A stretch of DNA of 64,000 nucleotides, from the NCBI RefSeq assembly GCF_028728065.1, contig NZ_CP117811.1:2666001-2730000 (forward strand). The letters run 5' to 3'. The notes beneath the pieces were generated by a model, which was not told the origin of the DNA, did not search any database, and saw only the letters and a program-made list of their open reading frames with translations. Shown here one piece after another: positions 1-9,269 of the stretch. Origin of the DNA: Lentisphaera profundi (lineage in GTDB: Bacteria > Verrucomicrobiota > Lentisphaeria > Lentisphaerales > Lentisphaeraceae). Position 1 is the first letter of the stretch; each line of letters begins with the position of its first letter. Position numbers and translations under genes: made by a program.

Positions 1-931
1 CTAAACCAAAACCGTAAGTATCATTGTAGTTACGATTAAGGTCGTTTGAACCTAAACCTGAATCTACTGCAATTTCCCCAAAACGACTCCATTCTTCCCA
101 ACTGGCTGATCCATAGAGTTTCCAATCTTCATTGACTTCATGACTAATGCCCATTTTCACCATTTGAGGCAAAGTCATCTCTAAATCTACCTTATCAATG
201 ATCCCACCAATAATGCTTCCCCCAGGAGTATTAGAAAAATTAGGTTTATCCTGGAACTCATGCTCTATTTCAGACTGATAAGTAAAGGAAAATCGCGTTG
301 CATCGCTGATTTGATACATCATACCCAAAGTTACACCGAAAGCCCAGTCTTCATCTTCGTATTTCATTTTACCATCGCCGGGAGCCAGTGTATTAATAGC
401 AACTTCAGCCTCATATATGGCATAATCAATGATTAAGCCAAAACCAACAGATAGCTTGTCGTTAACCTTGTAAGAAAATGCTGGAGATAGTTGGAGTGTA
501 GTTAAGGTGACGCTTTGCATATTATAGCGTCCGACCCAATTATCGTCATATTCTAAACTGAGCCCCGTATGAGCATTCATCCCAATACCGAAAGTCCACT
601 GATCATCCAAGTGCTGAATATAATAGGCCGTTGGCATTAACTCATTTGAGCCTATTTTTCCCCCATCATTGCCACCTGTTGTACTGCCTTTATCTTTGAA
701 ATCCATATCTAATGATAAGACTTGAATCCCCGTTGAAAACATATCGGCACTAGTGAAAGCCATACCTGCCGGGTTGGTCATAAGTATTGTTGCTTCGTCA
801 GTATTTGTTAAATTACTATTGCCCGCAGTCGCTACACTCGCTGGTGTTCCATAGACCACTAAATCCAAACCTCCTGCAAAGGCTGAGCTCGTTCCCAGTA
901 ATAAAGATGTTGCAATAAATTTTTTAAGCAT
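1..931 (-). CDS. FadL/OMPP1-type outer membrane transport protein (C-terminus cut by window edge)
   Basis: The gene begins at the ATG at 931 on the minus strand and runs off the left edge after about 310 codons. A strong AAGGAG ribosome site lies just upstream. The first 19 residues form a signal peptide ending SSAFA. Next come a NPAG motif near residue 50 and long alternating beta-strand segments with many Trp/Tyr/Gly, as in the FadL/TodX family of outer-membrane barrels that take up hydrophobic compounds. Family use is known; the substrate here is not visible. The last strands are outside the window, so completeness cannot be judged. Confidence 0.85.
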   Translation of the reverse strand, partial: MLKKFIATSLLLGTSSAFAGGLDLVVYGTPASVATAGNSNLTNTDEATILMTNPAGMAFTSADMFSTGIQVLSLDMDFKDKGSTTGGNDGGKIGSNELMPTAYYIQHLDDQWTFGIGMNAHTGLSLEYDDNWVGRYNMQSVTLTTLQLSPAFSYKVNDKLSVGFGLIIDYAIYEAEVAINTLAPGDGKMKYEDEDWAFGVTLGMMYQISDATRFSFTYQSEIEHEFQDKPNFSNTPGGSIIGGIIDKVDLEMTLPQMVKMGISHEVNEDWKLYGSASWEEWSRFGEIAVDSGLGSNDLNRNYNDTYGFGL

Positions 932-1259
932 GAATTTCTCTCCTTATTTTCGATAAGTTACAAACTTATAGGTCTAATTATTATCTAACAAGTATTTGAG
1001 GCCTGTTATTTAGCCTGATTTTTAATAAAAAATAGTTTAGCCCGCGTGTAGCTGAGTACTAATTCTAACCTAATTCGTACGATTATATTTTACATTAGTA
1101 AATATACGCGTGCGTGAGGTCTATTTTAGAGATTTCAACAAGGGCAAAATCACTCTAACCGTTCATAGCTTATGATCAACTTGAGTAAATCAAGGTAGCA
1201 ATCAAATTATGGCGTATTTTCAAGTCTTTAGAGGTAAAAAAAGCGTATATTAACAGCAT
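932..1259. other. Intergenic, no gene seen
   Basis: This AT-rich stretch lies between the FadL gene start and the left end of the IS1380-type element. It should hold the FadL promoter. No convincing ORF, RNA or strong repeat was seen. Confidence 0.5.
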
Positions 1260-2749
1260 GTGGGCGTGACGATTTTAGGACTCAGTAAAAAAGCCCTATT
1301 TTAAAATGTATGGTAACGGTTAAAGTGCGGGAATAACCCAAGGTATCAGTGACTTCGCCCATATTTCGTCAAAGTTCAACTCTCTCATTTTCCACTGAGT
1401 GATTTTCAGTTTAAAAGAGCGTCCTGTATAAATGATTTTCCCTGCTAAATCGAATAGTTTACGGCGTATGGTCGTTGGGTAGCAGTTCCAAGCAAAGCCC
1501 GCAATATTACGTTTGAAAATCTGAAAGAGATTGAAGGATATAATCCCCATTGTGTACCAAAAAGAGTTAGCGTGATAATCGAGACAAGGCATTCTCTCAC
1601 TAGCAAAGTCTTTAGCCGCACGGTGGGTAAGTTCATCAGCTCCACGAGAATGGTCATAATCAATTAATTCTTGATCGGAACAATCTTTCACATCAAGATT
1701 TGTAAGAATAATACGACTTTCCAAACCTAATAAGGCTTCTCCATTTTCTTCTGTTGGTCGTAAAAACAAAGCTCTATATTGCATTTCTTCTGGCCAGGTC
1801 GCTCGTCGTTCTTGAAAAGCGAGGTAATGCCAAGTGCAGGCTTTTTTACTATAGATACCATCGAACTCCTCTATTTTTTTATTTGCATGTATCTTGTGGT
1901 CTGAATAACGCTTTCCTGCACAAATAAAGTTGATTTTAAGCTCGTCGCAAGCCGCAAAAATCTTTTGATCGTAATAACCTCCATCCATACGCACTATGAT
2001 CTGAATGTCTTCTCCAAGGGTCTTACGAATCATTGGGGTTATTTCTTGTAACATCTTGATTGCCACACCATCGTGATTTGTTGAGCAATGACCCGATTGA
2101 AAATAAGTATCAACATACATACCATCCCAGATGAGGTTGATGGGATGGGATGGTATCCTTCTTTTTTCTTGTATGTACATTTTACTCCTGCGCGACATTT
2201 AGCTCCGTCGTTATCGTAGACACTGGAGTCGAGAAAAAGAATGACTTTCTGCAGATTTTTATCTTGGAGAGCACTAAGGAAAATCCTGCGGACTAAAGGA
2301 CGAAGTAGTTCAAGATCTACCGTATAAGCCTTGTGAAGAATTCTTTTTAAGGCGGCGGTACCTAGAGCTTTTTTACAGCCCAAGAGTTTTTGCCAAGCTT
2401 CATCTTTCTGCAAGGTATCGAAAGTTTTTAAACTACTTTCGGTACCGTCTGTAAAAAAGAGCACAAGCTGAAAAAAGGCTTCTTCAAGCTTTATCCCTTT
2501 CTTACTTTTTCTTAAATCTTGTAATACCTTCGCAAGTTCATCACAAATGCCAGTGCCATTAATGAAATTAACAAAAGGTGCTAATCCTGATCGTGAACTT
2601 AGACAGTTTGTGGTGACTCCAATTTCTTTGATTTTTCTACGACATTCTTTCTGGGTTATTCTAGTTTTTTTGTTTTTCTTGGGCATCGTAACTCTGTGGT
2701 GTTTTGGGTTGGTGTTTTTTAGTCGAAACTAATTTAGCCCAAACGCCAC
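1260..2749 (-). mobile_element. IS1380-family insertion sequence, probably inactive
   Basis: The element is defined by a split transposase at 1320-2686. The outer limits are estimates: the left end GTGGGCGTGACGATTTTAGG and the reverse complement of the right end GTGGCGTTTGGGCTAAATTAG are only imperfectly alike. No convincing target duplication was found. With a broken transposase the copy is probably dead unless complemented in trans. Confidence 0.6.
1320..2686 (-). pseudogene. IS1380-family DDE transposase, frameshifted
   Basis: Two overlapping reading frames together make one transposase. The N-terminal part (2686 down to about 2150) carries the first catalytic Asp in a LDSSVYDNDG-like stretch. 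The C-terminal part (about 2160 down to 1320) has RMDGGYYD, the second Asp region, and the late HSRGADE block typical of IS1380 transposases. The frame breaks at a GYHPI motif where the coding strand reads CATCCCATCCCATC. One five-base CCCAT unit is extra, and removing it joins GYHPI directly to NLIWDGM in a single frame. The downstream frame has an internal ATG but lacks the N-terminal half, so it is unlikely to be functional. Confidence 0.85.
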
Positions 2750-2812
2750 TTTTCACCTCCCCAGTGAAAGTTTTATGCCTAAAGCGTATTTCTTAGGTCT
2801 AAGTAATTTTCT

Positions 2813-3214
2813 CTAGGAATTAGATTTATTTTCATCTTTATCCATTGCCTTTAATACCTGTAAGCCCACTACACCAAAACCGATTTCCAGAATCATATAG
2901 GCGGTTAAAAGCCAGTGAGGCACACCATCCACTAGAAGGCTCAAAGCTCGTCCTGCGGCTAAACCAAACATAAAGACAATTAAACTGTAAACTGCAGGGC
3001 GAGTAAATTTTTCATTTTTAACCCCCATGGACCAAAAGACAACTAAGGCTAAATATAAACCCATTATGGCACGAAATATATGCACGCCATTCGGCGCAGC
3101 TACTTCTAAACCAAACATCATTTTCATTGTCTTTACTGGCATCAAGCCATAGCCGAGTGCTATGGGAACTAAACCGAGACATGCCGCTATTAAAAATATT
3201 TTTGCGAATTTCAT
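2813..3214 (-). CDS. DUF4345-like small membrane protein
   Basis: A 133-residue protein with four predicted hydrophobic helices, beginning MKFAKIFLIAACLG and ending in a charged tail. The pattern of a conserved first-loop FRAIMGLY, then FWSMG, then GRALSLLVDG, resembles DUF4345 proteins, whose function is unknown. The start is supported by an AAGGAG ribosome site eight bases upstream. It is followed downstream on the same strand by no close partner, so it may be monocistronic. The family call is from pattern memory only. Confidence 0.6.
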   Translation of the reverse strand: MKFAKIFLIAACLGLVPIALGYGLMPVKTMKMMFGLEVAAPNGVHIFRAIMGLYLALVVFWSMGVKNEKFTRPAVYSLIVFMFGLAAGRALSLLVDGVPHWLLTAYMILEIGFGVVGLQVLKAMDKDENKSNS

Positions 3215-3228
3215 TTTATTTCTCCTTG

Positions 3229-3305
3229 TTCATTTTTGTCTATTAACTAATTAAGTGAGGCAAGGCCCCGAGTCGCCTGCTTCATAATATTCATTTTTGT
3301 CTATT
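3229..3305. repeat. 16-bp direct repeat bracketing a GC-rich palindromic segment
   Basis: TTCATTTTTGTCTATT occurs at 3229-3244 and again at about 3290-3305. Between the copies is a short GC-rich segment with AGGC...GCCT symmetry (GGCAAGGCCCCGAGTCGCCTG). The core AGTCGCCTG recurs in the repeat near 58050, suggesting a dispersed intergenic element inserted with, or between, duplicated flanks. Confidence 0.45.
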
Positions 3306-3501
3306 TTAGATTTTCAAAAAATTGCTTAGTGGCTTTAATATTTTGGCTTTGATAAATTTTAATTAACAGAGCAGCGATAAACACTGCTAGGATACTTAAG
3401 CCCGTGATCCAACTCAATTCTTTTAAGAAGGAAAATATGTTTATCAACAACACACAGTCAACGGCTATAATTGCAGTTAAAAAGATATAACTTTTTTCCA
3501 A
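3301..3501 (-). CDS. Small two-helix membrane ORF, possibly the shifted tail of the upstream gene
   Basis: 66 codons starting at a TTG within the last 25 bases of the TIP30-like gene. The product has two hydrophobic helices. The same frame stays open about 33 codons upstream of the TTG, with a plausible amphipathic stretch (IKLQQIELIQKNHIIKN). It could be a genuine small overlapping gene, or a C-terminal membrane module separated by a frameshift from 3477-4346. No ribosome site decides between these. Confidence 0.35.
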   Translation of the reverse strand: MEKSYIFLTAIIAVDCVLLINIFSFLKELSWITGLSILAVFIAALLIKIYQSQNIKATKQFFENLK

Positions 3502-4346
3502 ATTTTTGATGATATGATTTTTTTGGATAAGCTCAATTTGTTGTAGCTTAATATAAGTATCTGCATCACTAAAGCTGTTAAAAATGCATATAAGACCTGC
3601 TCTAGCTTATCGTGATTAATCCTTTGTGATAAAACTACGACAAAAGTAAATATGATTAACAGCAGTTTGAATATCACAGAATTTTCACTCAAAAAGCGCT
3701 TAGGAGGCATACCGTATTCAGCAATTTCTGGTGAATTTATTATTTCTAAACTACTTTTTAAATTCTCCCTATCAGCCATACAACGGGCGACAGCGTTAAC
3801 TTCGACTGGTAGCTGTTTTTTGAGAGGAGGGAAAATGGCTACTAAAACCTTTAAAACGAGATAGCCCAATTCTTCTGCTATGCGAAAATCTTTTCTATGT
3901 GCACCACACAAAAGTGCTGGACGATAAATGATTACACGCTCGAAATTAAGTTCTTGTACCGCATCCTCTAAGTCACCTTTTACCTTTAGGTAATTCATTT
4001 TTGAATGTGAGTCAGCTCCCTGTGAACTTTGGATATGGATTTCAGGTATTTTTTTATTTTGAGCCCACTTACAAATATCCAAAACTAAATCAAAATCAAC
4101 TTTGCGGAAAGCCTGCTCTGAACCCGCTTGTTTGACGGTGGTTCCAATACAAATAAAAACGGCATCACAATCTATATCAAATGACTCCAAGGCTTTGTTA
4201 AAATCAATGACTTTTAATTTGCTATCAGTCCAAGTTAAAGGCCTTCGACTAGGACAATAAATTTCTGTCCACAAATCATCTTTACACAAGATCTGAGCCA
4301 ATTCTTGTCCCGTTGCACCTGTAGCTCCAAAAATTATGGCTCTCAT
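3477..4346 (-). CDS. TIP30/HTATIP2-like NAD(P)-binding protein with C-terminal membrane helices
   Basis: 289 residues. The N-terminus MRAIIFGATGATGQEL is a Rossmann-type dinucleotide-binding loop of atypical short-chain dehydrogenases. Around residue 108 is SSQGAD and around 120 a YLKVKGDLE stretch, corresponding to the Ser and Tyr-x3-Lys positions in TIP30-like proteins. After about residue 225 come two hydrophobic helices, unusual for this family, which is normally soluble. It starts at an ATGA overlap with the upstream membrane gene (4343-4816), so the two are probably co-translated. Substrate is unknown. The tail may be altered by a frameshift (see 3301-3501). Confidence 0.65.
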   Translation of the reverse strand: MRAIIFGATGATGQELAQILCKDDLWTEIYCPSRRPLTWTDSKLKVIDFNKALESFDIDCDAVFICIGTTVKQAGSEQAFRKVDFDLVLDICKWAQNKKIPEIHIQSSQGADSHSKMNYLKVKGDLEDAVQELNFERVIIYRPALLCGAHRKDFRIAEELGYLVLKVLVAIFPPLKKQLPVEVNAVARCMADRENLKSSLEIINSPEIAEYGMPPKRFLSENSVIFKLLLIIFTFVVVLSQRINHDKLEQVLYAFLTALVMQILILSYNKLSLSKKIISSKIWKKVISF

Positions 4347-4816
4347 TTTTCTTTACCCTGAGTCTCTTTCTTATGATTTTTTTGAATCTCTTCAACTTTG
4401 TCTATATAAGATTCTATATTTAAATGTTTATCTAGATTAAACACTAATGTCCCGTAATAAAAAATAGCGCACCAAAGTAGAGTAAAGGTACTTAAATTAA
4501 TAAAAGTACGTTTAAAGTTAGCTCCCAATTTTTTAGCTATTATTGCATACGTGGGTATGCCGATGAATATCGGTGATAATAAGGCGGCAGTACGATCTCC
4601 AAAACGATCCCACAAGGCTTCAAATTTTTTCATCTTTGTCGACTCTTGCTTCTTCTTTAAATTTAAAGAAAAAAACCAAGCTCCTGCATACCAAGCTTTG
4701 AGTCCTACCAACATTGCTGGAACAAAGTTATAGGCTAGCATTTCTAAAAAAGAAAAACCCAATACTGCAGCAATTGCTGGGCCTGCGTAGGTTTTCCAAG
4801 TACTTAGTAGACACAT
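4343..4816 (-). CDS. Small membrane protein of unknown function
   Basis: 157 residues with about three hydrophobic helices (residues 10-30, 34-50, 112-128). A positively charged segment sits in the middle, followed by GDRTAALLSPIFIGIP, and the tail is Lys/Glu-rich. I do not recognise the family; the Gly/Pro-rich middle helix is vaguely like DedA or small-export proteins. Its stop overlaps the start of the TIP30-like gene by four bases, which implies a two-gene operon. Confidence 0.6.
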   Translation of the reverse strand: MCLLSTWKTYAGPAIAAVLGFSFLEMLAYNFVPAMLVGLKAWYAGAWFFSLNLKKKQESTKMKKFEALWDRFGDRTAALLSPIFIGIPTYAIIAKKLGANFKRTFINLSTFTLLWCAIFYYGTLVFNLDKHLNIESYIDKVEEIQKNHKKETQGKEK

Positions 4817-4861
4817 TAATAAACTAAATAAGATGTAATTTTCTGCGTTAATGGAAACTCC

Positions 4862-4889
4862 AAAAAAATGCCATCAAAAATGATGGCAT
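4862..4889 (-). terminator. Rho-independent terminator of the sulfatase gene
   Basis: On the minus strand the hairpin TGCCATCA-TTTT-TGATGGCA is followed by a run of seven T. It lies just after the stop codon of the sulfatase at 4898. Confidence 0.85.
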
Positions 4890-4897
4890 AATTATTC

Positions 4898-6415
4898 TTA
4901 ATTTTTGCTTTCGACTCGAATTGTATCGTAATTTAAGCCTGCAGGGTTATTGCTTGCGCCCTTCTGTAGAGGGTATTTCCCGAGGGTCATTTGGAATTTC
5001 TTTATGTGAGTCGCCGCAGGACCAATTAACCACATGTTATCTGCCATCCAGCGCACATACATGCCTGCTTCTTTGGGTGCTGTCTCAAAGGGGTCGGCAT
5101 ATAAATTAATGATTTCTGGTAAAGCAGATACCGATCTAGTCGCAGTAAATTGATCGCCAGCTTCTTTAGCAAAATTTAGTTTCCATTCTTTCCAACGAAT
5201 TGCGTTGAGTTGACCTGAGGAAGAGAAATAAAAGAAAGCTTCTCTTGGTGCTACCTTAGTTTTTTCCGTCAAATAGGGAATGAAATTAAAACCATCAGGG
5301 TGAATTTTCCATGTTTTCCCATTTGCCTTATAACCATTTTTTAGTTTTTCTACTAATTTATCTTCTCCTGCAGCAGCTAATAAAGTAGGCATCCAGTCCT
5401 CGTGTGACATCATTTTGTTGATGCGAGTTCTCGCTTTGATTTTACCCGGCCACCTAATCAAGCATGGACCTCTAAAGCCACCTTCATTTGTCGTTCCTTT
5501 TTCACCATTATAAGGATTTGTACCACCATCCGGCCAAGCTACTTTTTGAGCGCCATTATCAGTGGAATAAATCACAATCGTGTTATCAGCTATATCCAAA
5601 GAATCTAGCTTGTCTAAAAATTTACCTATATGCAAATCATGTTCATACATTCCATCTGGGTATATGCCTACGCCAGTTGCACCGATATACTTTTTTTGTT
5701 GACGTGTCCAGACGTGCATTCTCGTTGAGTTATACCATATGAAAAATGGTTTTTTTGCTTGGTGGGCACGATCAATAAAATCTAAAGAAGCCTTGAGGAG
5801 ATCTTCATCCACGGTCTCCATTCTTTTTCGAGTGAGTGGCCCTGTATCTTCAACTTTGCCATCGGCAGTTGATTTAATGACTCCTCTTGGCCCAAATTTT
5901 TTGTGAAACTCTTTATCTTTAGGATAGTAATAAGTTTCAGGTTCTTCTTCAGCATTTAAGTGATAAAGATTACCAAAGAACTCATCAAAGCCATGATTAG
6001 TTGGCAAATGTTTGTCTTGGTCACCCAAATGATTTTTTCCAAATTGTGCTGTGACATAGCCCTGCTCTTTGAGTAAATCAGCAATTGTCGGTGTCCAAGA
6101 TGGAATACCATGCAATGAGCCAGGTAGACCGATAGAAAGTAAGCCAGTACGAAATGGTGATTGACCTAATATGAACGAAGCACGACCAGCGGTACAAGAC
6201 TGCTGTGTATAATAATGGGTAAACATCGCCCCTTCCTCAGCAAGTCGGTCAATATTGGGTGTTTCATATCCCATAATGCCGTTTGAATAAGCGCTTATAT
6301 TCGTTTCTCCAACGTCATCTCCCCACATGACCAAGATATTTGGTTTTTCTTGAGCAGAAATACAAGTGGTTAATAGGCCGCTACAAAGTAATTTTAAACT
6401 AAATGAAAATTTCAT
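4898..6415 (-). CDS. Secreted type I sulfatase
   Basis: 505 residues. Signal peptide of about 21 residues (ending TTCISA), so it is exported. PNILVMWGDDVG at 25-36 gives the two Asp that bind calcium. C74-T-A-G-R78 is the C-x-A/P-x-R motif whose Cys is converted to formylglycine by a maturase (not in this window). A later STDNGAQ supplies further metal ligands. Sulfatases hydrolyse sulfate esters, in marine PVC bacteria usually from algal polysaccharides; the substrate here cannot be read. It is transcribed alone with its own terminator and has no carbohydrate-active neighbour. Confidence 0.92.
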   Translation of the reverse strand: MKFSFSLKLLCSGLLTTCISAQEKPNILVMWGDDVGETNISAYSNGIMGYETPNIDRLAEEGAMFTHYYTQQSCTAGRASFILGQSPFRTGLLSIGLPGSLHGIPSWTPTIADLLKEQGYVTAQFGKNHLGDQDKHLPTNHGFDEFFGNLYHLNAEEEPETYYYPKDKEFHKKFGPRGVIKSTADGKVEDTGPLTRKRMETVDEDLLKASLDFIDRAHQAKKPFFIWYNSTRMHVWTRQQKKYIGATGVGIYPDGMYEHDLHIGKFLDKLDSLDIADNTIVIYSTDNGAQKVAWPDGGTNPYNGEKGTTNEGGFRGPCLIRWPGKIKARTRINKMMSHEDWMPTLLAAAGEDKLVEKLKNGYKANGKTWKIHPDGFNFIPYLTEKTKVAPREAFFYFSSSGQLNAIRWKEWKLNFAKEAGDQFTATRSVSALPEIINLYADPFETAPKEAGMYVRWMADNMWLIGPAATHIKKFQMTLGKYPLQKGASNNPAGLNYDTIRVESKN

Positions 6416-6803
6416 ATGTTCCCTTTATTTTTAATTGACTGCAAAAATATATAACATGAACAAAACAAAATGAAATGAAATGAAAAAACAATCCACAGTC
6501 CCTAGTGCCTCTACTTTCCTGTGAAAACTGTACATAAATCTCTTAAATTAGAGTTTTTATCATTTCGTCCTGAAGAAATAAACTTTGCTGGATACGCGAT
6601 CTTTAAAGATTCGCTACTTTGACCTTTAAAATCATCGCTGCCTGCAATACAGCACTTAAAAAATTTGGACGCATATAGATTTAAGATCTGTAAAAAAAGC
6701 TCCTTTTACAGTAAAATAGTGTTAGTTTTATCTCAAGAACCTCTATAGTTAGAATAGTCAAATTAATGATTTTCATCAAAAAAAATAAATTAGGACAAAA
6801 CAA
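6416..6803. other. Divergent intergenic region, no gene seen
   Basis: 388 bases between the sulfatase start and the DUF3313 gene start. AT-rich, with a short AAATGAAATG-type iteration near 6465-6485. It must carry both promoters. No ORF or RNA could be supported. Confidence 0.5.
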
Positions 6804-7538
6804 ATGAAATACATACTTACTCTTTTAATGAGTTCACTGCTCTTTTTTTCCTGTAGTCAAACAGCTCATATTGAAGAAGATGAAGATGCCAAGCCCTCAG
6901 GTTTTCTAGGTTCTTATGACGAGCTTAGCAAAGGCACAGATGATCAAGTTAACTCAAGATATATCGCCAAAGATATAGATTGGAAGAAGTACAAAAAAGT
7001 AAATCTCAAAGCTGTTGAAGTTTGGGCCGGTAAAGATTCTGAGCTCAAGGAAATTGATAAAGAAGATTTGAAAAGCTTACTTACCTATATGCATGCTGAA
7101 ATGCAGATCGAACTCGTCAAAAGTTTTCAATTAACTGATCAAGCAGGCCCTGATGTTCTCGAAATTCGTTTTGCTATGACTGATGGTGACTCCTCTAACG
7201 TAGCTCTCGATACAATATCTACAGTCTTACCAATTGGTCTAGCTTTATCTTTCATTAAAAAATGGACCTTGGGAACTCACCTTCAAGTTGGTGAAGCTCA
7301 CATGGAATTCGAAGTCTTAGACTCCGTCAGTCGTAAACGCCTTGCTGCGGGTATTGATGCTCGTGCAGGAACTAAAGCACTCAAGGGTAAATTTGATAAG
7401 TGGAACGACGTCAAAGAATCTTTTGAATTCTGGACTCAAAAAATGAGATATAAGCTCGTTGATCTCGGTTCTGGTACTCCTACAAAAGAAGATAAAGAAA
7501 AAATGAAAGAAGAAAAAGAAGATGCAGAAGACAAATAA
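6804..7538 (+). CDS. DUF3313-family lipoprotein
   Basis: 244 residues with a lipoprotein signal (LFFSC, Cys17 is the lipid anchor). The mature part has a GFLGSYDEL segment near 33-42, then the DUF3313 core with VEVWAGKDSEL, GPDVLEIRFAMTDGD and a C-terminal FEFWTQKMR. The last 20 residues are a Lys/Glu tail. DUF3313 proteins are envelope lipoproteins of unknown function. A damaged paralogue follows at 7932-9862, and both genes end with the same terminator sequence, which indicates a tandem gene duplication. Confidence 0.85.
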   Translation: MKYILTLLMSSLLFFSCSQTAHIEEDEDAKPSGFLGSYDELSKGTDDQVNSRYIAKDIDWKKYKKVNLKAVEVWAGKDSELKEIDKEDLKSLLTYMHAEMQIELVKSFQLTDQAGPDVLEIRFAMTDGDSSNVALDTISTVLPIGLALSFIKKWTLGTHLQVGEAHMEFEVLDSVSRKRLAAGIDARAGTKALKGKFDKWNDVKESFEFWTQKMRYKLVDLGSGTPTKEDKEKMKEEKEDAEDK

Positions 7539-7563
7539 AATTCTTCTCAGTAAGTAGTTTCCC

Positions 7564-7592
7564 AAAGCCCTTCATTACGAAGGGCTTTTTTT
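7564..7592 (+). terminator. Terminator after DUF3313 gene 1
   Basis: AAAGCCCTTC-ATTAC-GAAGGGCTTT followed by more T: a ten-base perfect stem and U-tract 25 bases after the stop codon. Nearly the same hairpin follows the second paralogue at 9885. Confidence 0.92.
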
Positions 7593-7659
7593 GTGCCTTA
7601 AACTAATTAATTTCTGCTTCGTCAAGCCTTATAAAACGATCAATGGTTTTATGTTCTTA

Positions 7660-7821
7660 ACCTGAATCCGTGAGCTACATTAAGTTAATCCTCTTGATTT
7701 TTCGCCTTCATTGACTTACAACTTTTTTCAAAAGACCTACGGGTATTCCTGCACAAAATTGGAAAGTTCTGAAAACAAAATCCCTACGAGATTATTACAA
7801 AGCCAGCTCACGGATTCAGGT
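7660..7821. mobile_element. MITE-like element with 17-bp perfect terminal inverted repeats
   Basis: ACCTGAATCCGTGAGCT (7660-7676) and its exact reverse complement (7805-7821) bound 162 bases with no ORF. The four bases outside each end are both CTTA (7656-7659 and 7822-7825), as expected of a target duplication. It lies in the 339-base gap upstream of the second DUF3313 gene; the rest of that gap holds no gene. The parent transposon is not in the window. Confidence 0.75.
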
Positions 7822-8276
7822 CTTAAGTTACACAATTTAATCTAAAATTATTTACTAGGCCTTTTAATTAAGCTTAATTCTCTCTATCATATATAACTCG
7901 AATTCGTCAAACCCATTTAGGAGACACACAAATGAAAAAAACATTCTTATTTTTAACGGGGGTAGCTTTACTATTCTCATGTAAATCAACTGAAGAAACT
8001 GAGGTTTTAGTTGAACAATCTGAAGCTCCTGTAGAGCAAGTTGCTAAAGTTGAACCTACTGGTTTTCTTACTTCTTATGTGAACATAAAGAAGAATAAAA
8101 AAGACCAATTAAGTAGACGGTATGTATCTAAAAGTGCTCAAACGCAGAAATTTAAACAAATCGAGTTCAATCCTAAATTCACTTCTTATGATAGCTTAGT
8201 GAAAGGAGACAGGGAGCAATTGAACCTACGCTATGTCTCTAAAAACGTCCAGTGGCATAAATATAAGCACCTGAAT

Positions 8277-9269
8277 TCAAGTAGTAAGTGCAACACCTAC
8301 TGATTTTCTTAAGTTAATTCCAGTTAAATTTTCAAAAACTTCATATGGCGTCTTAAATTTCAGACATTTTCGAGGTCTACTATTAAGTTTATCAACCGCA
8401 ATAATGACTTCATTTTCACTGATACCATCAAGCGCCATAGAGTTAGGAAAGTATTGCCGTAACAATCCATTAGCATTCTCGTTTTGGCCTCGTTCCCATG
8501 AGTGATATGGTTTAGCAAAATAACTATTACATTCCAATTCCTTGGAGATAGTCTCATGCTGAGTAAATTCTTTTCCATTATCAAATGTAAGAGTATGAAC
8601 CAAATCTTTGATCGGTGTTAGCAAAGAGATTATTGCATCTTTCACAAGCGTGGCTTTCTTATGAGACACAGGCAATGCTAGACGCAGTTTTGATTTTCGA
8701 TCATCCATAGTTACAATGGCTCCTTTATGAGCTTTTCCTATAATAGTATCCATCTCCCAGTCGCCTACACGCTCTCGCTTATTAGCTGCCTCAGGTCGTT
8801 CGTCTATATCCACACGATTGGGAATCCCATTACGACTATGCTGGTTGCCATAACGTTTGCGATAAGTTTTATTCTGATGACGTAGAAGCTTATATAGCTC
8901 ACCTCCTGATTCTTTATCTCTAAGAATATATTGATAAACTGTTTCATGATGAAGTAAGATGGATTGGTCATCTTTTAGTCGACCTACAATTTGTTCGGGG
9001 CTCCAATCCTTGAGTAAATGCTCATCTATATAGTCCTTAACTTCTTCAGTTAGTTTAATAGCCTTTGGTTTCACTTTGTGTCTTTCTTGAGCAAAGTCAT
9101 TGGCTTGCTTGTTTCGATAACCACGGAGACCTTTATTACGTTTAAGTTCTCGTGAAAGTGTGCTTGTACTACGATTTAAGTTTTTTGCTATTTTAGTGAT
9201 CGATGTGCCTGCCTTTAATTCAATTTCAAGGTAGTGTCTTTCTTCAAGACTCAGATGTTCATATGTCAT
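8277..9269 (-). CDS. IS30-family transposase
   Basis: 330 residues. An N-terminal helix-turn-helix (LSLEERHYLEIELKAG, then ITKIAKNLNRSTSTLSREL) binds the ends. The integrase core has the acidic triad: Asp in GDWEMDTIIG, Asp in LTFDNGKEF, and Glu in GQNENANGL. Length is normal for the family and the frame is intact, so this copy could be active. The C-terminus is encoded by the inverted repeat itself. Confidence 0.95.
   Translation of the reverse strand: MTYEHLSLEERHYLEIELKAGTSITKIAKNLNRSTSTLSRELKRNKGLRGYRNKQANDFAQERHKVKPKAIKLTEEVKDYIDEHLLKDWSPEQIVGRLKDDQSILLHHETVYQYILRDKESGGELYKLLRHQNKTYRKRYGNQHSRNGIPNRVDIDERPEAANKRERVGDWEMDTIIGKAHKGAIVTMDDRKSKLRLALPVSHKKATLVKDAIISLLTPIKDLVHTLTFDNGKEFTQHETISKELECNSYFAKPYHSWERGQNENANGLLRQYFPNSMALDGISENEVIIAVDKLNSRPRKCLKFKTPYEVFENLTGINLRKSVGVALTT

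Noticed and set aside
2039-2198. Programmed frameshift making a fused IS1380 transposase
   Set aside because: IS1380 elements normally use one frame, there is no slippery run, and removing one CCCAT unit restores a normal frame, so a mutation is simpler.
1245-2760. Target duplication of the IS1380 element
   Set aside because: No matching short repeat was found outside the estimated ends; the limits are uncertain.
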